From Pseudomonas soli (GTDB lineage Bacteria > Pseudomonadota > Gammaproteobacteria > Pseudomonadales > Pseudomonadaceae), in contig NZ_FOEQ01000018.1 of assembly GCF_900110655.1 (NCBI RefSeq), positions 1 through 56,972 on the forward strand: DNA of 56,972 nucleotides. Reading direction: 5' to 3'. Each line of letters begins with the position of its first letter. Positions within the stretch are counted from its first letter, which is position 1. Below, piece by piece: positions 16,898 to 25,638 of this stretch. The position numbers and the translations under genes are program-made. Below the pieces are notes generated by a model. That model worked only from the letters and a program-made list of their open reading frames with translations, was not told the origin of the DNA and made no database searches.

Positions 16898-18175
16898 CTA
16901 TCGGCTCGGCGCCAGGCTTTGCCGGCGCGCCTGTTGCAAGGGGTTGAGGACGGCGGTCAGGGCCACGGCCAACAGCAGTGCACCGCACATGAACAGGTAC
17001 GAAGCGCCGGGGCCGCCGGTGACACCATTGAGGTAGCCGACCAGGTACGAGCCCGAGAACGAGCCCAGCGCGCCCATGCTGTTGATCAGCGCCATGGCGC
17101 CCCCGGCGACGTTGGCCGGCAACAGTTCGGGAACGATCGCGAAAAACGGCCCGTAGGGCGCGTACATGCAGGCGCCGGCGATCACCAGCAAGGCGTATGA
17201 CCACCAGAAGTGCTCGGTACCCAGGGCATAGGAGCCGTAGAACGCCAGCGCGGCGATCAGCAACGGCGGCCAGACGAAGCGCTTGCGCTTCTGCAGGCGG
17301 TCCGAGGCCCACGACACCCCGAGCATGGCCAGCACCGCCCCCAGGTACGGCACCGCCGACAGCCAGCCGGCGGTGACGATGTCCAGCGCGGCGGCCTGCT
17401 TGAGGATCGACGGCAGCCAGAGGACGAAGCCATACACGCCGATGCTCCAGCAGAAGTACTGCAACGACAGGATGATCACCGTGGGCGAGCGGAATGCCTC
17501 GGCATAGTTCTTCACCGGCTTGATGCCCTGCTGCTCGGCGTCCAGCGCTTGGCGCAGCGCGGCCTTCTCCCGGGCATCGAGCCACTTGGCCTGCTCCGGT
17601 CGGTCATCGACCAGGCGCCACCAGATGAACGCCCAGAGAATGGCCGGCGCGCCCTCGATGATGAACATCCAGCGCCAGTCGAACTGCTGCACCAGGTAGC
17701 CCGAGACCACCGACATCCACAGGATGGTCACCGGGTTGCCGAGGATCAGGAAGGTGTTGGCCCGCGAGCGCTCGGCGCGGGTGAACCAGTGACACAGGTA
17801 GATGAGCATGGCCGGCATCACCGCCGCCTCGACCACGCCCAGGAGAAAGCGGATGGCGATCAGCCAATAGACGTCGTGGACGATCCCGGTCAGCGTGGCC
17901 AGCCCGCCCCAGAGGATCAGGCTGGCGAAGATCAGCTTCTTCACGCTGCGCTTCTGCGCGTACAGGGCGCCGGGCACCTGGAAGAAGAAGTAGCCAAGGA
18001 AGAACAGCGCGCCGAGCAGCGACGACAGCGCCGGGGTGATCTTCAGGTCGTCGGCCATGCCCGAGGCCGCGGCGAAGCCGTAGTTGGCCCGGTCGAGGTA
18101 GGCCAGGCTGTAGGTGATGAAGACGATGGGCATGATGTACCACCAGCGTCTGGGTGCGAGTCGATCGATCTGCAT
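16898..18175 (-). CDS. kguT: 2-ketogluconate transporter (MFS)
   Basis: 425 residues with 12 hydrophobic segments. It opens with RWWYIMPIVFITYSLAYLDRANYGFA, the typical first helix and motif of anion:cation symporters. It imports 2-ketogluconate formed in the periplasm by the neighbouring dehydrogenase. The central loop (about 195-230) is charged. The leader carries overlapping AAnAAnAA motifs (18192-18202), compatible with Hfq/Crc repression. It lies 57 bp after kguK and 10 bp before kguD. Confidence 0.9.
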   Translation of the reverse strand: MQIDRLAPRRWWYIMPIVFITYSLAYLDRANYGFAAASGMADDLKITPALSSLLGALFFLGYFFFQVPGALYAQKRSVKKLIFASLILWGGLATLTGIVHDVYWLIAIRFLLGVVEAAVMPAMLIYLCHWFTRAERSRANTFLILGNPVTILWMSVVSGYLVQQFDWRWMFIIEGAPAILWAFIWWRLVDDRPEQAKWLDAREKAALRQALDAEQQGIKPVKNYAEAFRSPTVIILSLQYFCWSIGVYGFVLWLPSILKQAAALDIVTAGWLSAVPYLGAVLAMLGVSWASDRLQKRKRFVWPPLLIAALAFYGSYALGTEHFWWSYALLVIAGACMYAPYGPFFAIVPELLPANVAGGAMALINSMGALGSFSGSYLVGYLNGVTGGPGASYLFMCGALLLAVALTAVLNPLQQARRQSLAPSR

Positions 18176-18191
18176 GGGTGTTCTCCTGGTC

Positions 18192-18202
18192 TTGTTGTTC
18201 TT
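18192..18202 (-). promoter_or_regulatory. Overlapping Hfq/Crc motifs in the kguT leader
   Basis: On the minus strand the leader reads AAGAACAACAA, containing AAGAACAA and AACAACAA, both fitting AAnAAnAA, shortly before the CCAGGAG ribosome site and the kguT ATG. Two overlapping copies make this the best catabolite-repression candidate in the window. Confidence 0.5.
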
Positions 18203-18232
18203 GTCACATCAGGTTGCGTACAGGCCGGCGCT

Positions 18233-19192
18233 TCAGCGTGCTTCGCGCTCAGGGCTTTCGTGGTGGTCCAGTTCATGACGTTGCGGCAGGCCTTCCATGT
18301 CGCCGCGGCTCTGCACCGCGCGGCTGCCGCACCAGTTGCCGCGGGCCACGGCGCGGCGCAGCGGCAAGCCTTCGAGCAAGGCGCTGATCACCCCGACGGC
18401 GAAGGCATCGCCCGCGCCCACGGTGTCCACTACCCGCGCGACCGGCTGGCCGGGCACCACGCCATGGGCACCCTGGGCATCGCGCCAGTAGGCGCCTTCG
18501 GCCCCCAGCTTGATCGCCACGTACTGCGCGCCCTGCTCTAGGTAGAACTCGGCGATGGCCTGCGGCGCCTGCCGGCCGGTGAGCAGGCGCCCCTCCTCCA
18601 GCCCTGGCAGCACCCAGTCGGCCTTGGCCGCCAGGGCGTTGACCTCGCGCACCATGGTCTGGCGGTCGGGCCACAGTGACGGACGCAGGTTGGGGTCGAA
18701 GGAAATGCTGCGGCCATTGGCTCGCATGCCGTCCAGCAACTGGTGACACAGTTCGCGGCAACTGCCTGAAAGCGCCGCCGGAATGCCCGTGGCATGCAGG
18801 TGCCGGGCCTGCAACAACGCCGGCCGCACCAGCGCGGGCGACAGCCGACTGGCCGCCGAGCCACGGCGGAAATACTCGACTTTCGGATCGCTGCCATCGT
18901 CGCAGCGCTCCTTGAGCTGGAACCCCGTGGGGTGCCCGGCATCGACCTCGACACTGGAACAGTCCAGGCCTTCGCGGCGCAGGCTGTCGAGCACGAAGGC
19001 ACCGAGCGAGTCGTCACCGACCCGGCTCAGCCATTGCACCCGCAGGCCCAGGCGTGACAGGCCGATGGCCACGTTGCTGTCGGCACCGGCGATGCGTTTG
19101 CCAAAGCCCTCGACCTGGGCCAGGTCGCCCGGCTGCGCCGCCACGAACATGGCCATGGTTTCACCGAAGCACAGCACGTCATGCTCAGCCAT
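18233..19192 (-). CDS. kguK: 2-ketogluconokinase (PfkB family)
   Basis: 319 residues of the ribokinase/PfkB fold. The C-terminal signature DTVGAGDAFAVG places the catalytic base at Asp262, and the N-terminal GADSNVAIGLSRLG segment is conserved. It phosphorylates 2-ketogluconate at C6. Its ATG lies inside the end of kguE (8-bp overlap, 19185-19192), pointing to translational coupling. Within the pathway it acts between KguT import and KguD reduction. Confidence 0.92.
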   Translation of the reverse strand: MAEHDVLCFGETMAMFVAAQPGDLAQVEGFGKRIAGADSNVAIGLSRLGLRVQWLSRVGDDSLGAFVLDSLRREGLDCSSVEVDAGHPTGFQLKERCDDGSDPKVEYFRRGSAASRLSPALVRPALLQARHLHATGIPAALSGSCRELCHQLLDGMRANGRSISFDPNLRPSLWPDRQTMVREVNALAAKADWVLPGLEEGRLLTGRQAPQAIAEFYLEQGAQYVAIKLGAEGAYWRDAQGAHGVVPGQPVARVVDTVGAGDAFAVGVISALLEGLPLRRAVARGNWCGSRAVQSRGDMEGLPQRHELDHHESPEREAR

Positions 19193-19955
19193 GGCACACC
19201 TGCCCTTCCAGCTCGGCCAGTTGCGCGACCTGGCGCGCCGTCAGTGCCAGCAGGTCCTCGCCGGCCAGGGGGTACTCGATGGCACGCGGCAGGCCCGGGG
19301 CGAAATGCGTCATCAATTCGCGCCACTGGGCCAGGTCGAGGTCCTCGGGCACCACGGCTACCAGGCGCCCGTCGGCGCGGCGCGCCACCGCCTTGCAGTG
19401 CACGTAGCGCACCCAACGCCCCAGCAATTGCGCGGCCAGCAGCGGCGACTCGTCGTGCCAGTACCAGTTGCCGATGTCGAAGGTCATGCCCGGCGCCACG
19501 CCTTGCGCCTGGGCCTCGCGGAAAAACTTCACCAAGGTCGGCAGCCGCCCACCGTAGGGCGTCTGGTCGTTTTCCACGTACAGCGCCGTCTTGTGTTGCA
19601 ACAGTGGTGCCAGCGCCAGTAAATCGCAGCCATCCTGGTAATGACCCAGCGACACCTTGAGTGCCACCGCGCCGATCTCGCTCGCCAGTTGCAGGCGCTG
19701 GGCAATCGCGGGCTCCAGGCTGCCATCCTCGCGCCACAGTTCCAGTGGCGTGGAGTAGAGACTCTGCAGGCCATGCTCGGCGGCCAGGTTGGCCAGGGTA
19801 GCGGCATCAGGCGCAGCGTCGAACAGCTCCTCGCGCCATTCCACCCGCCGTGCCCCTGCCGCAGCGAGCAACGGCAGGTAGCTGGCCTGGCCCAACCGCC
19901 TTACGGCATCGGCACCGAAACTCGACAAGCTGATGGAAACAGTGTGCGTGCGCAT
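19185..19955 (-). CDS. kguE: KguE, xylose-isomerase-like TIM-barrel protein of the 2-ketogluconate operon
   Basis: 256 residues with AP-endonuclease-2/xylose-isomerase-type TIM-barrel motifs (TFDIGNWYWHDES, YVHCKAVARR, EYPLAGED). It is annotated as an epimerase/isomerase in the kgu operon, but its exact step is not settled. I use ATG 19955 (MRTHTVSISL), since the frame's earlier ATG at 19994 overlaps the PtxS operator. The leader has a possible Hfq/Crc motif and AAGGAT as ribosome site. It is first in the operon. Confidence 0.88.
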   Translation of the reverse strand: MRTHTVSISLSSFGADAVRRLGQASYLPLLAAAGARRVEWREELFDAAPDAATLANLAAEHGLQSLYSTPLELWREDGSLEPAIAQRLQLASEIGAVALKVSLGHYQDGCDLLALAPLLQHKTALYVENDQTPYGGRLPTLVKFFREAQAQGVAPGMTFDIGNWYWHDESPLLAAQLLGRWVRYVHCKAVARRADGRLVAVVPEDLDLAQWRELMTHFAPGLPRAIEYPLAGEDLLALTARQVAQLAELEGQVCHG

Positions 19956-19966
19956 CGTGGTAATCC

Positions 19967-19974
19967 TTGTTCTT
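19967..19974 (-). promoter_or_regulatory. Possible Hfq/Crc site in the kguE leader (AAGAACAA)
   Basis: Fits AAnAAnAA on the minus strand and overlaps the region just upstream of the AAGGAT ribosome site. It lies between the PtxS operator and the kguE start. Confidence 0.35.
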
Positions 19975-19979
19975 GTGGA

Positions 19980-19993
19980 TGAAACCGGTTTCA
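19980..19993. promoter_or_regulatory. PtxS operator of the kgu operon
   Basis: TGAAACCGGTTTCA, a perfect 14-bp palindrome (16 bp with flanking A/T), located 24 bp upstream of the kguE start. The same sequence lies before ptxS (21088-21101). It equals the operator described for PtxS in P. putida and P. aeruginosa, where 2-ketogluconate releases the repressor. Confidence 0.93.
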
Positions 19994-20027
19994 TTTTTCT
20001 CCGGCAACAACGGCGTCCGCGACGCCG

Positions 20028-21050
20028 TCAGTGTTGTGATCGGGTAGAGCCTCGCGCAATGAGCTGCGCGCGCAGATCCAGGCGCCGGGCCGGCAGTGGG
20101 CTGCCTTGCAGGCGCTCCAGCAGGCACTGGAACGCCGCCGCGCCGATGCGCCCGGTGGGTTGCGCCAACGCGCTGATGCCGTTGCCCACCAGCGGGTACC
20201 AGTCCAGGTCGTCCAGCGCCAGCAGGCCCAGGTCCTGGAACAGCGGCTCGCCCCTGGCGTGCAGCACCCGCACCAGCTCCAGGGTGGCGACACCATTGCA
20301 ACTGAACAGCGCCTGCGGGCCGTGCCCTGCCCCGGCGATGAACGCGCCCAGCTGCTCGGTGAGGCCCGGGCCTACCTCCAGCACCTGCCCGCGCAACCCA
20401 CGACGCCGGGCGATGGAGGCCTGGAAGGCATCCACGCGCTCCTGCCGCGAGCTGGTGCCATCAAGTGGCTCGGTGACGGCGAGGATGTCGCGATAACCGT
20501 TGTGTTCAAGGTGATCCAGCGCCTGCTCGACGGCGTCGCTGTTGTCCAGGCCCACCAGATCGACCGGCAGGCCCGCCAGTTGCCGGTCGACCAATACCAT
20601 GGGCAGGTCGCGGACCAGGCTGGCCAGCTCCCCGGCGCGGTGGCCCAGGGTGTTGACGATCAGGCCGTCGACGTTGTACGCCTGCAGGGCCTGCAGCTGG
20701 CTGCGCTCCTGGGCGTCGTCACAGTCGGTGTTGCACACCACCAGGCTGTAGCCGTGCTGGCGACAGGCCGTCTCGACAGCGTGCATCACCGCCACGGAAT
20801 AGGGGTTGCGGATATCCGCCAGGAGCATGCCGATCAGCCCGGTGCGACCGCGCTTGAGGGCACTGGCCATGCGGTTGGGGCGATAGCCCAGGCGCTCGAC
20901 GACGGCTTCGATCCGCTGCGCGGTCGCCTCGGCGAGCAGTTGCCGATCCTCGCCCATATAGCGCGAGACGGTTGCCTTGGAGACGCCGGCCGCCTTCGCG
21001 ACCTCGCTGATAGTGACCCGCCCGCGGACAGGAACTGCGTCTTTATCCAC
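20028..21050 (-). CDS. ptxS: LacI-family repressor PtxS
   Basis: 340 residues. The N-terminal HTH and hinge read VTISEVAKAAGVSKATVSRYM (about 12-32) and YRPNRMASALKRGRTGLIG (about 56-75), followed by a periplasmic-binding-protein-like effector domain. It represses its own gene and the kgu operon until it binds 2-ketogluconate. It lies upstream of kguE on the same strand, and each unit has its own perfect operator. The short 72-bp gap to kguE must hold the kgu promoter. Confidence 0.93.
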   Translation of the reverse strand: MDKDAVPVRGRVTISEVAKAAGVSKATVSRYMGEDRQLLAEATAQRIEAVVERLGYRPNRMASALKRGRTGLIGMLLADIRNPYSVAVMHAVETACRQHGYSLVVCNTDCDDAQERSQLQALQAYNVDGLIVNTLGHRAGELASLVRDLPMVLVDRQLAGLPVDLVGLDNSDAVEQALDHLEHNGYRDILAVTEPLDGTSSRQERVDAFQASIARRRGLRGQVLEVGPGLTEQLGAFIAGAGHGPQALFSCNGVATLELVRVLHARGEPLFQDLGLLALDDLDWYPLVGNGISALAQPTGRIGAAAFQCLLERLQGSPLPARRLDLRAQLIARGSTRSQH

Positions 21051-21087
21051 CCCTGAGCCCTTCTTGTAGGTGTTTGTGCAGGGTTGA

Positions 21088-21101
21088 TGAAACCGGTTTC
21101 A
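21088..21101. promoter_or_regulatory. PtxS autoregulatory operator
   Basis: A second perfect copy of TGAAACCGGTTTCA, 37 bp upstream of the ptxS start codon. The identity to 19980-19993 supports one regulator at both promoters. Confidence 0.93.
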
Positions 21102-21253
21102 ATGAAATCAGGGATGATCCATGCCGTCAAGTGGCGAGCTTTGTGCCAAAGCAGGCGCATACACTGCCAAACCCTCCCTCCTGCCCTGTACCTCGGCCTT
21201 CGGAGCGGTATGGTGATACTTCGGACTTCGCTCGCCCTGCCCTGGAGATCGCC

Positions 21254-21424
21254 ATGACCGCAGTGTTTCGTATCAGCCTGGTGCTAATGCTCGCCGGCAT
21301 GGGGATGGGGGATATCGTGGTGGCCAGTGTCGGACTGCTGGGCTTGTGCGCAGGGGCCGTGGTGCTCAGCATTCGCCAGGATGCGGTTGCTCAGCCGGCA
21401 AGAGAATCGGAGTTCATCGCCTAG
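21254..21424 (+). CDS. Small membrane protein, 56 residues, unknown
   Basis: ATG 21254 follows CTGGAGATC. The peptide MTAVFRISLVLMLAGMGMGD... has two hydrophobic stretches (about 4-18 and 22-40) and a short polar tail. It lies alone in the 529-bp gap between ptxS and the PBP2 gene. A real gene is plausible from the ribosome site and hydrophobic pattern, but I recognise no family. Confidence 0.5.
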   Translation: MTAVFRISLVLMLAGMGMGDIVVASVGLLGLCAGAVVLSIRQDAVAQPARESEFIA

Positions 21425-21579
21425 GCCTGTGCCCACATGAAAGAAGCTTCATGATTGCCGCAGAGCCCCTGCCTGCGGGCCAGAGCAATGCCTGGCCAGC
21501 ATTGCGCGGGGCGCTGCGCCTTGAGCCTCACCGCCTGCCCGCGTAGCATCGCCGCCCCACCCGCCGCTCCCCTGTGCTC

Positions 21580-23472
21580 ATGCCGCAACCCATTCCCCTC
21601 AAGGACCACGAAAAGGAAAAGCACCTGGTCAACCGCCGGCTACTGGCCTGCGCCCTGCTGGTGCTCGGCCTGGTGGCGGTACTGGTAGGCCGGCTCTACG
21701 TGCTCCAGGTGTTGCAGCACGACCAGCAGTCGGCGGTATCGGAAAACAACCGCGTGCACGTGCTGCCGATCCCGCCCGAACGCGGCCTGATCTACGATCG
21801 CAACGGTGTGGTACTGGCCGACAACAAGCCCAGCTTCAACCTGACCATGACCCGCGAGCGGGCCGGCGATTCGAAGAAGGTGCTCGACAACCTGGCGCAG
21901 GTCCTGGGACTGTCCGAGGACGACCGCCAGCAGTTCGACAAGGACCTGCGCCGCGGCCGCAAGCCGTTCGAGCCGGTGACCCTGCTGGTCGGCCTGAGCG
22001 AGGAGCAGATCGCCCTGATCGCGGTCAACCAGTTCCGCCTGCCGGGGTTGGAGGTGGAGCCGCAATTCATTCGCGAGTACCCCTTGGCCGAACACTTCGC
22101 CCATTCGGTCGGCTACGTCGGACGCATCAACGAGAAGGAAGCCAAGAGCCTCGACAGCACCGCCTACCGCGGCACCCAGTCCATCGGCAAGACCGGCATC
22201 GAGCGGTTCTACGAGGACCAACTGCATGGCCAGGTAGGCTACGAGGAAGTCGAGACCAACGCCCAGGGCCGGGTGATGCGCGTGCTCAATCATCACGACC
22301 CGGTGCCCGGCAAGGACATCGTGCTGAGCCTCGACGCCCACCTGCAGCAAGCCGCCGAGAAAGCCCTGGGCGATCGGCGCGGCGCGGTGGTGGTGCTCGA
22401 CCCGGACAACGGCGACGTGCTGGCGATGGTCAGCAACCCGGCGTTCGACCCCAACCTGTTCGTCAAGGGCATCAGCTTCAAGCAGTACGCCGCCCTGCGC
22501 GACTCCATCGACCGGCCACTGTTCAACCGCGTGCTGCGCGGGCTGTACGCCCCAGGCTCGACGGTCAAGCCCGAGGTGGCCATCGCCGGCCTCGACAGCG
22601 GCGTGATCACCCCCGGCAGCCGGGTGTTCGACCCCGGCTACTACGAGCTGCCCAACTACGAGCACAAGTACCGCAACTGGAACCGCACGGGCGATGGCTG
22701 GGTCGACCTGTACAGCGCGATCATGCGCTCCAACGACACCTACTTCTACGACCTGGCGCACAAGCTGGGCATCGACCGCCTGCACGACTACATGGCCGAG
22801 TTCGGCCTCGGCCAGAAGGTCTCGCTGGACATGTTCGAGGAAGCGCCGGGGCTGATGCCGTCCCAGGCGTGGAAACGCGCCACCCGGCGCCAGGCCTGGT
22901 TCCCCGGCGAAACGCTGATTCTCGGCATTGGCCAGGGCTACATGCAGGTGACCCCGCTGCAGCTGGCCCAGGCCACCAGCCTGCTGGCCAGCAAGGGCGT
23001 GTGGCACCGCCCGCACCTGGCCCTGACCATCGGTGGCCAGGCGCCGGTCGACCCGCATCCGATGGCAGATATCGTGCTGCATGACAAGCATGCCTGGGAC
23101 CAGGTCAGCCAGGGCATGCAGATGGTCATGCACGACCCGCGTGGCATCGCCCGCGCATCCGCCGCCGGCGCCCAGTACCGCATCGCCGGCAAGAGCGGCA
23201 CCGCGCAAGTGGTGGCGATCAAGCAGGGTGAGCGCTACAACCGCAACAAGACCCTCGAGCGCCACCGCGACAACGCCCTGTTCGTCGGTTTTGCCCCGGC
23301 CGATCATCCGGCGCTGGTGGTGGCGGTGATGATCGAGAACGGCGAGGCCGGTGGCCGCGTAGCGGGACCGGTGGTGCGCGAGGTGATGGATGCCTACCTG
23401 CTGGATGAGCAGGGACATTTGAAAGACCGGTATGCCGGAGTGCAGCAGCCCAGGAACATCCCGCACAGCTAG
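21580..23472 (+). CDS. mrdA: Penicillin-binding protein 2 (peptidoglycan transpeptidase)
   Basis: 630 residues: cytoplasmic tail, one membrane anchor (about 19-46), pedestal with IPPERGLIYDRNGVVLA, and transpeptidase domain. Active-site motifs: Ser327-X-X-Lys330 (APGSTVKP), Ser384-Asn-Asp386 and Lys538-Ser-Gly-Thr541. It crosslinks lateral-wall peptidoglycan in the elongasome. ATG 21580 is chosen over the GTG two codons upstream. No rodA, mreB or rlpA gene is adjacent, so this is probably a second, stand-alone PBP2 rather than the copy in the rod-shape cluster. Confidence 0.9.
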   Translation: MPQPIPLKDHEKEKHLVNRRLLACALLVLGLVAVLVGRLYVLQVLQHDQQSAVSENNRVHVLPIPPERGLIYDRNGVVLADNKPSFNLTMTRERAGDSKKVLDNLAQVLGLSEDDRQQFDKDLRRGRKPFEPVTLLVGLSEEQIALIAVNQFRLPGLEVEPQFIREYPLAEHFAHSVGYVGRINEKEAKSLDSTAYRGTQSIGKTGIERFYEDQLHGQVGYEEVETNAQGRVMRVLNHHDPVPGKDIVLSLDAHLQQAAEKALGDRRGAVVVLDPDNGDVLAMVSNPAFDPNLFVKGISFKQYAALRDSIDRPLFNRVLRGLYAPGSTVKPEVAIAGLDSGVITPGSRVFDPGYYELPNYEHKYRNWNRTGDGWVDLYSAIMRSNDTYFYDLAHKLGIDRLHDYMAEFGLGQKVSLDMFEEAPGLMPSQAWKRATRRQAWFPGETLILGIGQGYMQVTPLQLAQATSLLASKGVWHRPHLALTIGGQAPVDPHPMADIVLHDKHAWDQVSQGMQMVMHDPRGIARASAAGAQYRIAGKSGTAQVVAIKQGERYNRNKTLERHRDNALFVGFAPADHPALVVAVMIENGEAGGRVAGPVVREVMDAYLLDEQGHLKDRYAGVQQPRNIPHS

Positions 23473-23484
23473 GGTCGCGTTGCC

Positions 23485-24111
23485 TCAACCAGCGGCATTC
23501 GGCATCAGGTCATAGGGGTGTTTCCACCCTGGCATGTCCTGGATTCGCTGCTTCCAGGCTTCGATATGCCCGAACTCGGCAACCGCCAGGCCGGTGTCCT
23601 CGGGCATGTACACATAGCCCGCCAGGGACAGATCGGCGATGGTCAGTCGCCCACCCACCATGAACGGCGTCTTCGCCAGGTGCGCATCGACGATCTGGTA
23701 CGCCGCCCTGGCCCGCTCGCGCAGAAAGCGGGTGACATCCGACTCGCCCATCTGCTTCAGGCAGTAGATAAAGCGCAACGCCGCGTAGTAGCTGGTGAAC
23801 TTGTGGTTGTCGAACAGCATCCAGCGCCAGATCTCGCGCTTTTCGTGATCGTCACGCGGGCCGAACTGGCCGGTGCGCTCGGCCAGGTAGTCGAGGATCA
23901 GGGCCGATTGGGTAAGCTTCTCGCCGGCATGTTCCAGCACCGGCACCTCCCCTTGCTCGTTGACCGCGTCACGCCAGTCTTGCCCGCGGGTCTGGCCATG
24001 GAAGAAATCGACGAACACCGGCACCCAGTCCTGGCCGGTGAGTTGCAGCATCAGCGCGGCCTTGTAGGCATTTCCCGACTCGGCAAAGCAGTGGAGCGTA
24101 TATTCGGCCAT
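23485..24111 (-). CDS. Glutathione S-transferase family protein
   Basis: 208 residues. The N-terminal thioredoxin-like domain (1-80) includes NEQGEVPVLEHAGEKLTQSALILDYLAE, the glutathione gamma-glutamyl-binding segment with the cis-Pro and the Gln-Ser pair. The C-terminal helical domain contains LTIADLSLAGYVYMPED. It is convergent with the PBP2 gene, 12 bp between stops. Substrate unknown; these are often detoxification or maleylacetoacetate-type enzymes. Confidence 0.85.
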   Translation of the reverse strand: MAEYTLHCFAESGNAYKAALMLQLTGQDWVPVFVDFFHGQTRGQDWRDAVNEQGEVPVLEHAGEKLTQSALILDYLAERTGQFGPRDDHEKREIWRWMLFDNHKFTSYYAALRFIYCLKQMGESDVTRFLRERARAAYQIVDAHLAKTPFMVGGRLTIADLSLAGYVYMPEDTGLAVAEFGHIEAWKQRIQDMPGWKHPYDLMPNAAG

Positions 24112-24385
24112 GGAGTACTCCTAGATTCCTTTAATTGGTGGCTGACGCAGGCTAAGAAGGTACGGCGATAAAAGGGCTAGTCAGCTTCAGGTAACACCCA
24201 TTGGGCAAGTTATCACCCCTCAATGAGAATTGCAGCCTACCGCTTTTTTTCATCCATCGAGACAGCTAGCCATCCGCATTCTTTCACACACGCAATCCTG
24301 AATGTCTTACCTGTCAATTCTGCTAGTTGCCAATCAGCCGCGACGAAGGCAAGGTCATATCGACACGTTCCCTTTAGGCGCGCTG

Positions 24386-25144
24386 ATGAAAAAACCAGAA
24401 ACCATCCGAGTCATGCGAGCAATGCTCGCTACTGATGCGCTAGGTTCGATCTTGTGCAATCAGACCGTGCAGGATATTCATAGGTTGGCGTACTCAGTTT
24501 ATGGCTATGATCCAATCGCCGTCTTGCACTCCTCGCAGCTAGGCTTCAGTGGGCAAGCACGTGAGCCTAATGGCTTGTACTCGCTCGGCAATGGATACCG
24601 ATTCTACAGCACCCTCCTGATGCGTTTTGTTTCACCCGATGACCTCAGCCCATTCTCCAGGGGAGGAATCAACACCTATGGATATTGCGAGGCCGACCCC
24701 GTAAACGCTTCAGACAAGACCGGACACTCAAGGACCCTTCTAATAGAACGGTTCAAGATAATAAAACGCCAACCACAAACCACCGTAGTACCTGTGGGGA
24801 AAAACAAGTTCAAACTCCACACATGGCAGCCAAAAAGCACATTCAGCCATGAGGTTATCGAACTGCAATCAGCATTCGCGAATCAGGGAGCCCCAAGGTA
24901 TTTAAAGAGCATCGACAGGCTTAACTTTGACATAAACATGCAGCAAATTGCATCCTTGAAATTCGCGCTTTCATCAAAAATGCGTGTCGACATCCCCACA
25001 GTAGAAAGCACTATCAAGCATCTTGAGAGCATTAATGAGACCTACCTCGCAAGAGGAGCGGAGCTCTTGCGCCAGGCTGCTGACAGCGACGACCTAACTA
25101 CCTACTTCAAGGGTGAGCCCAGGACGACTCCTGGCAGCAGTTGA
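24386..25144 (+). CDS. Orphan RHS core protein with variable C-terminal domain (possible toxin)
   Basis: 252 residues from ATG 24386; an upstream in-frame ATG (24302) exists and no start has a good ribosome site. Residues about 15-105 match the RHS repeat-associated core (YGYDP, LGFSGQ, LYSLGNGYRFYSTLLMRFVSPD, SPFSRGGINTYGYCEADPVN, DKTGH). After the core comes an unrelated lysine-rich C-terminal domain of about 145 residues that I do not recognise. This architecture is used by polymorphic toxins. The gene and its flanks are clearly AT-richer than the neighbours, suggesting transfer. No immunity-like gene follows. Confidence 0.75.
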   Translation: MKKPETIRVMRAMLATDALGSILCNQTVQDIHRLAYSVYGYDPIAVLHSSQLGFSGQAREPNGLYSLGNGYRFYSTLLMRFVSPDDLSPFSRGGINTYGYCEADPVNASDKTGHSRTLLIERFKIIKRQPQTTVVPVGKNKFKLHTWQPKSTFSHEVIELQSAFANQGAPRYLKSIDRLNFDINMQQIASLKFALSSKMRVDIPTVESTIKHLESINETYLARGAELLRQAADSDDLTTYFKGEPRTTPGSS

Positions 25145-25279
25145 TTGCAGACGCTTTCTGCGTAGTAGCCTGCCTCTCGTTGTCATACCCGAGCCCACCG
25201 ATTGAACTCTCATCCCACAGCAGGGTTCTTAACATCATGCAGTAACACCCTTGGGCATCACCTTTCCGGAGGACTCGCC

Positions 25280-25597
25280 ATGCGCCACTTACTGCTCGTT
25301 CCCTCGCTGCTGCTCCTGCTCCCTGCCGGTGCCGCCCTGGCCCGCGTCGATGCCGGGGACGTCGCGACCTCGGCGGGGGTTTCCGCCTCGCTGTACTCGA
25401 CCTTCAAGGACGACAAACGGATCATCCCGGCCCGCGACGAGCTGTCGGCCTTTGTCGCCAGCGGCGGTGCCATTCGCGGGGCCTATCTGGAAGCGGCGCT
25501 GGCCGAGGTGCGCCGGGCCAATCCGGGGCTGCAGGCCAGTGACGAAGAGCTGGCCCAAGCGTTGCTGTCGCAGGATGACAGGTTGGCGGATCACTGA
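25280..25597 (+). CDS. DUF2388-type small periplasmic protein
   Basis: 105 residues. Signal peptide (about 1-21, ...GAALARVDA), then a domain with TFKDDKRIIPARDELSAFVASGGAIRGAYLEAALAEVR, which is the DUF2388 pattern common in Pseudomonas. ATG 25280 is preceded by CGGAGGA. The role is unknown. Codon use is back to the high-GC norm right after the AT-richer RHS gene. Confidence 0.8.
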   Translation: MRHLLLVPSLLLLLPAGAALARVDAGDVATSAGVSASLYSTFKDDKRIIPARDELSAFVASGGAIRGAYLEAALAEVRRANPGLQASDEELAQALLSQDDRLADH

Positions 25598-25638
25598 CGG
25601 ACCAGGGCGACCTGGCGCCGCTTGCGCGGCGCCAATGG

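Noticed and set aside
24302..24385. Upstream extension of the RHS gene to ATG 24302
   Set aside because: The added 28 residues have no RHS features and there is no ribosome site; known orphan RHS proteins start shortly before the LATD segment, fitting ATG 24386. Some doubt remains.
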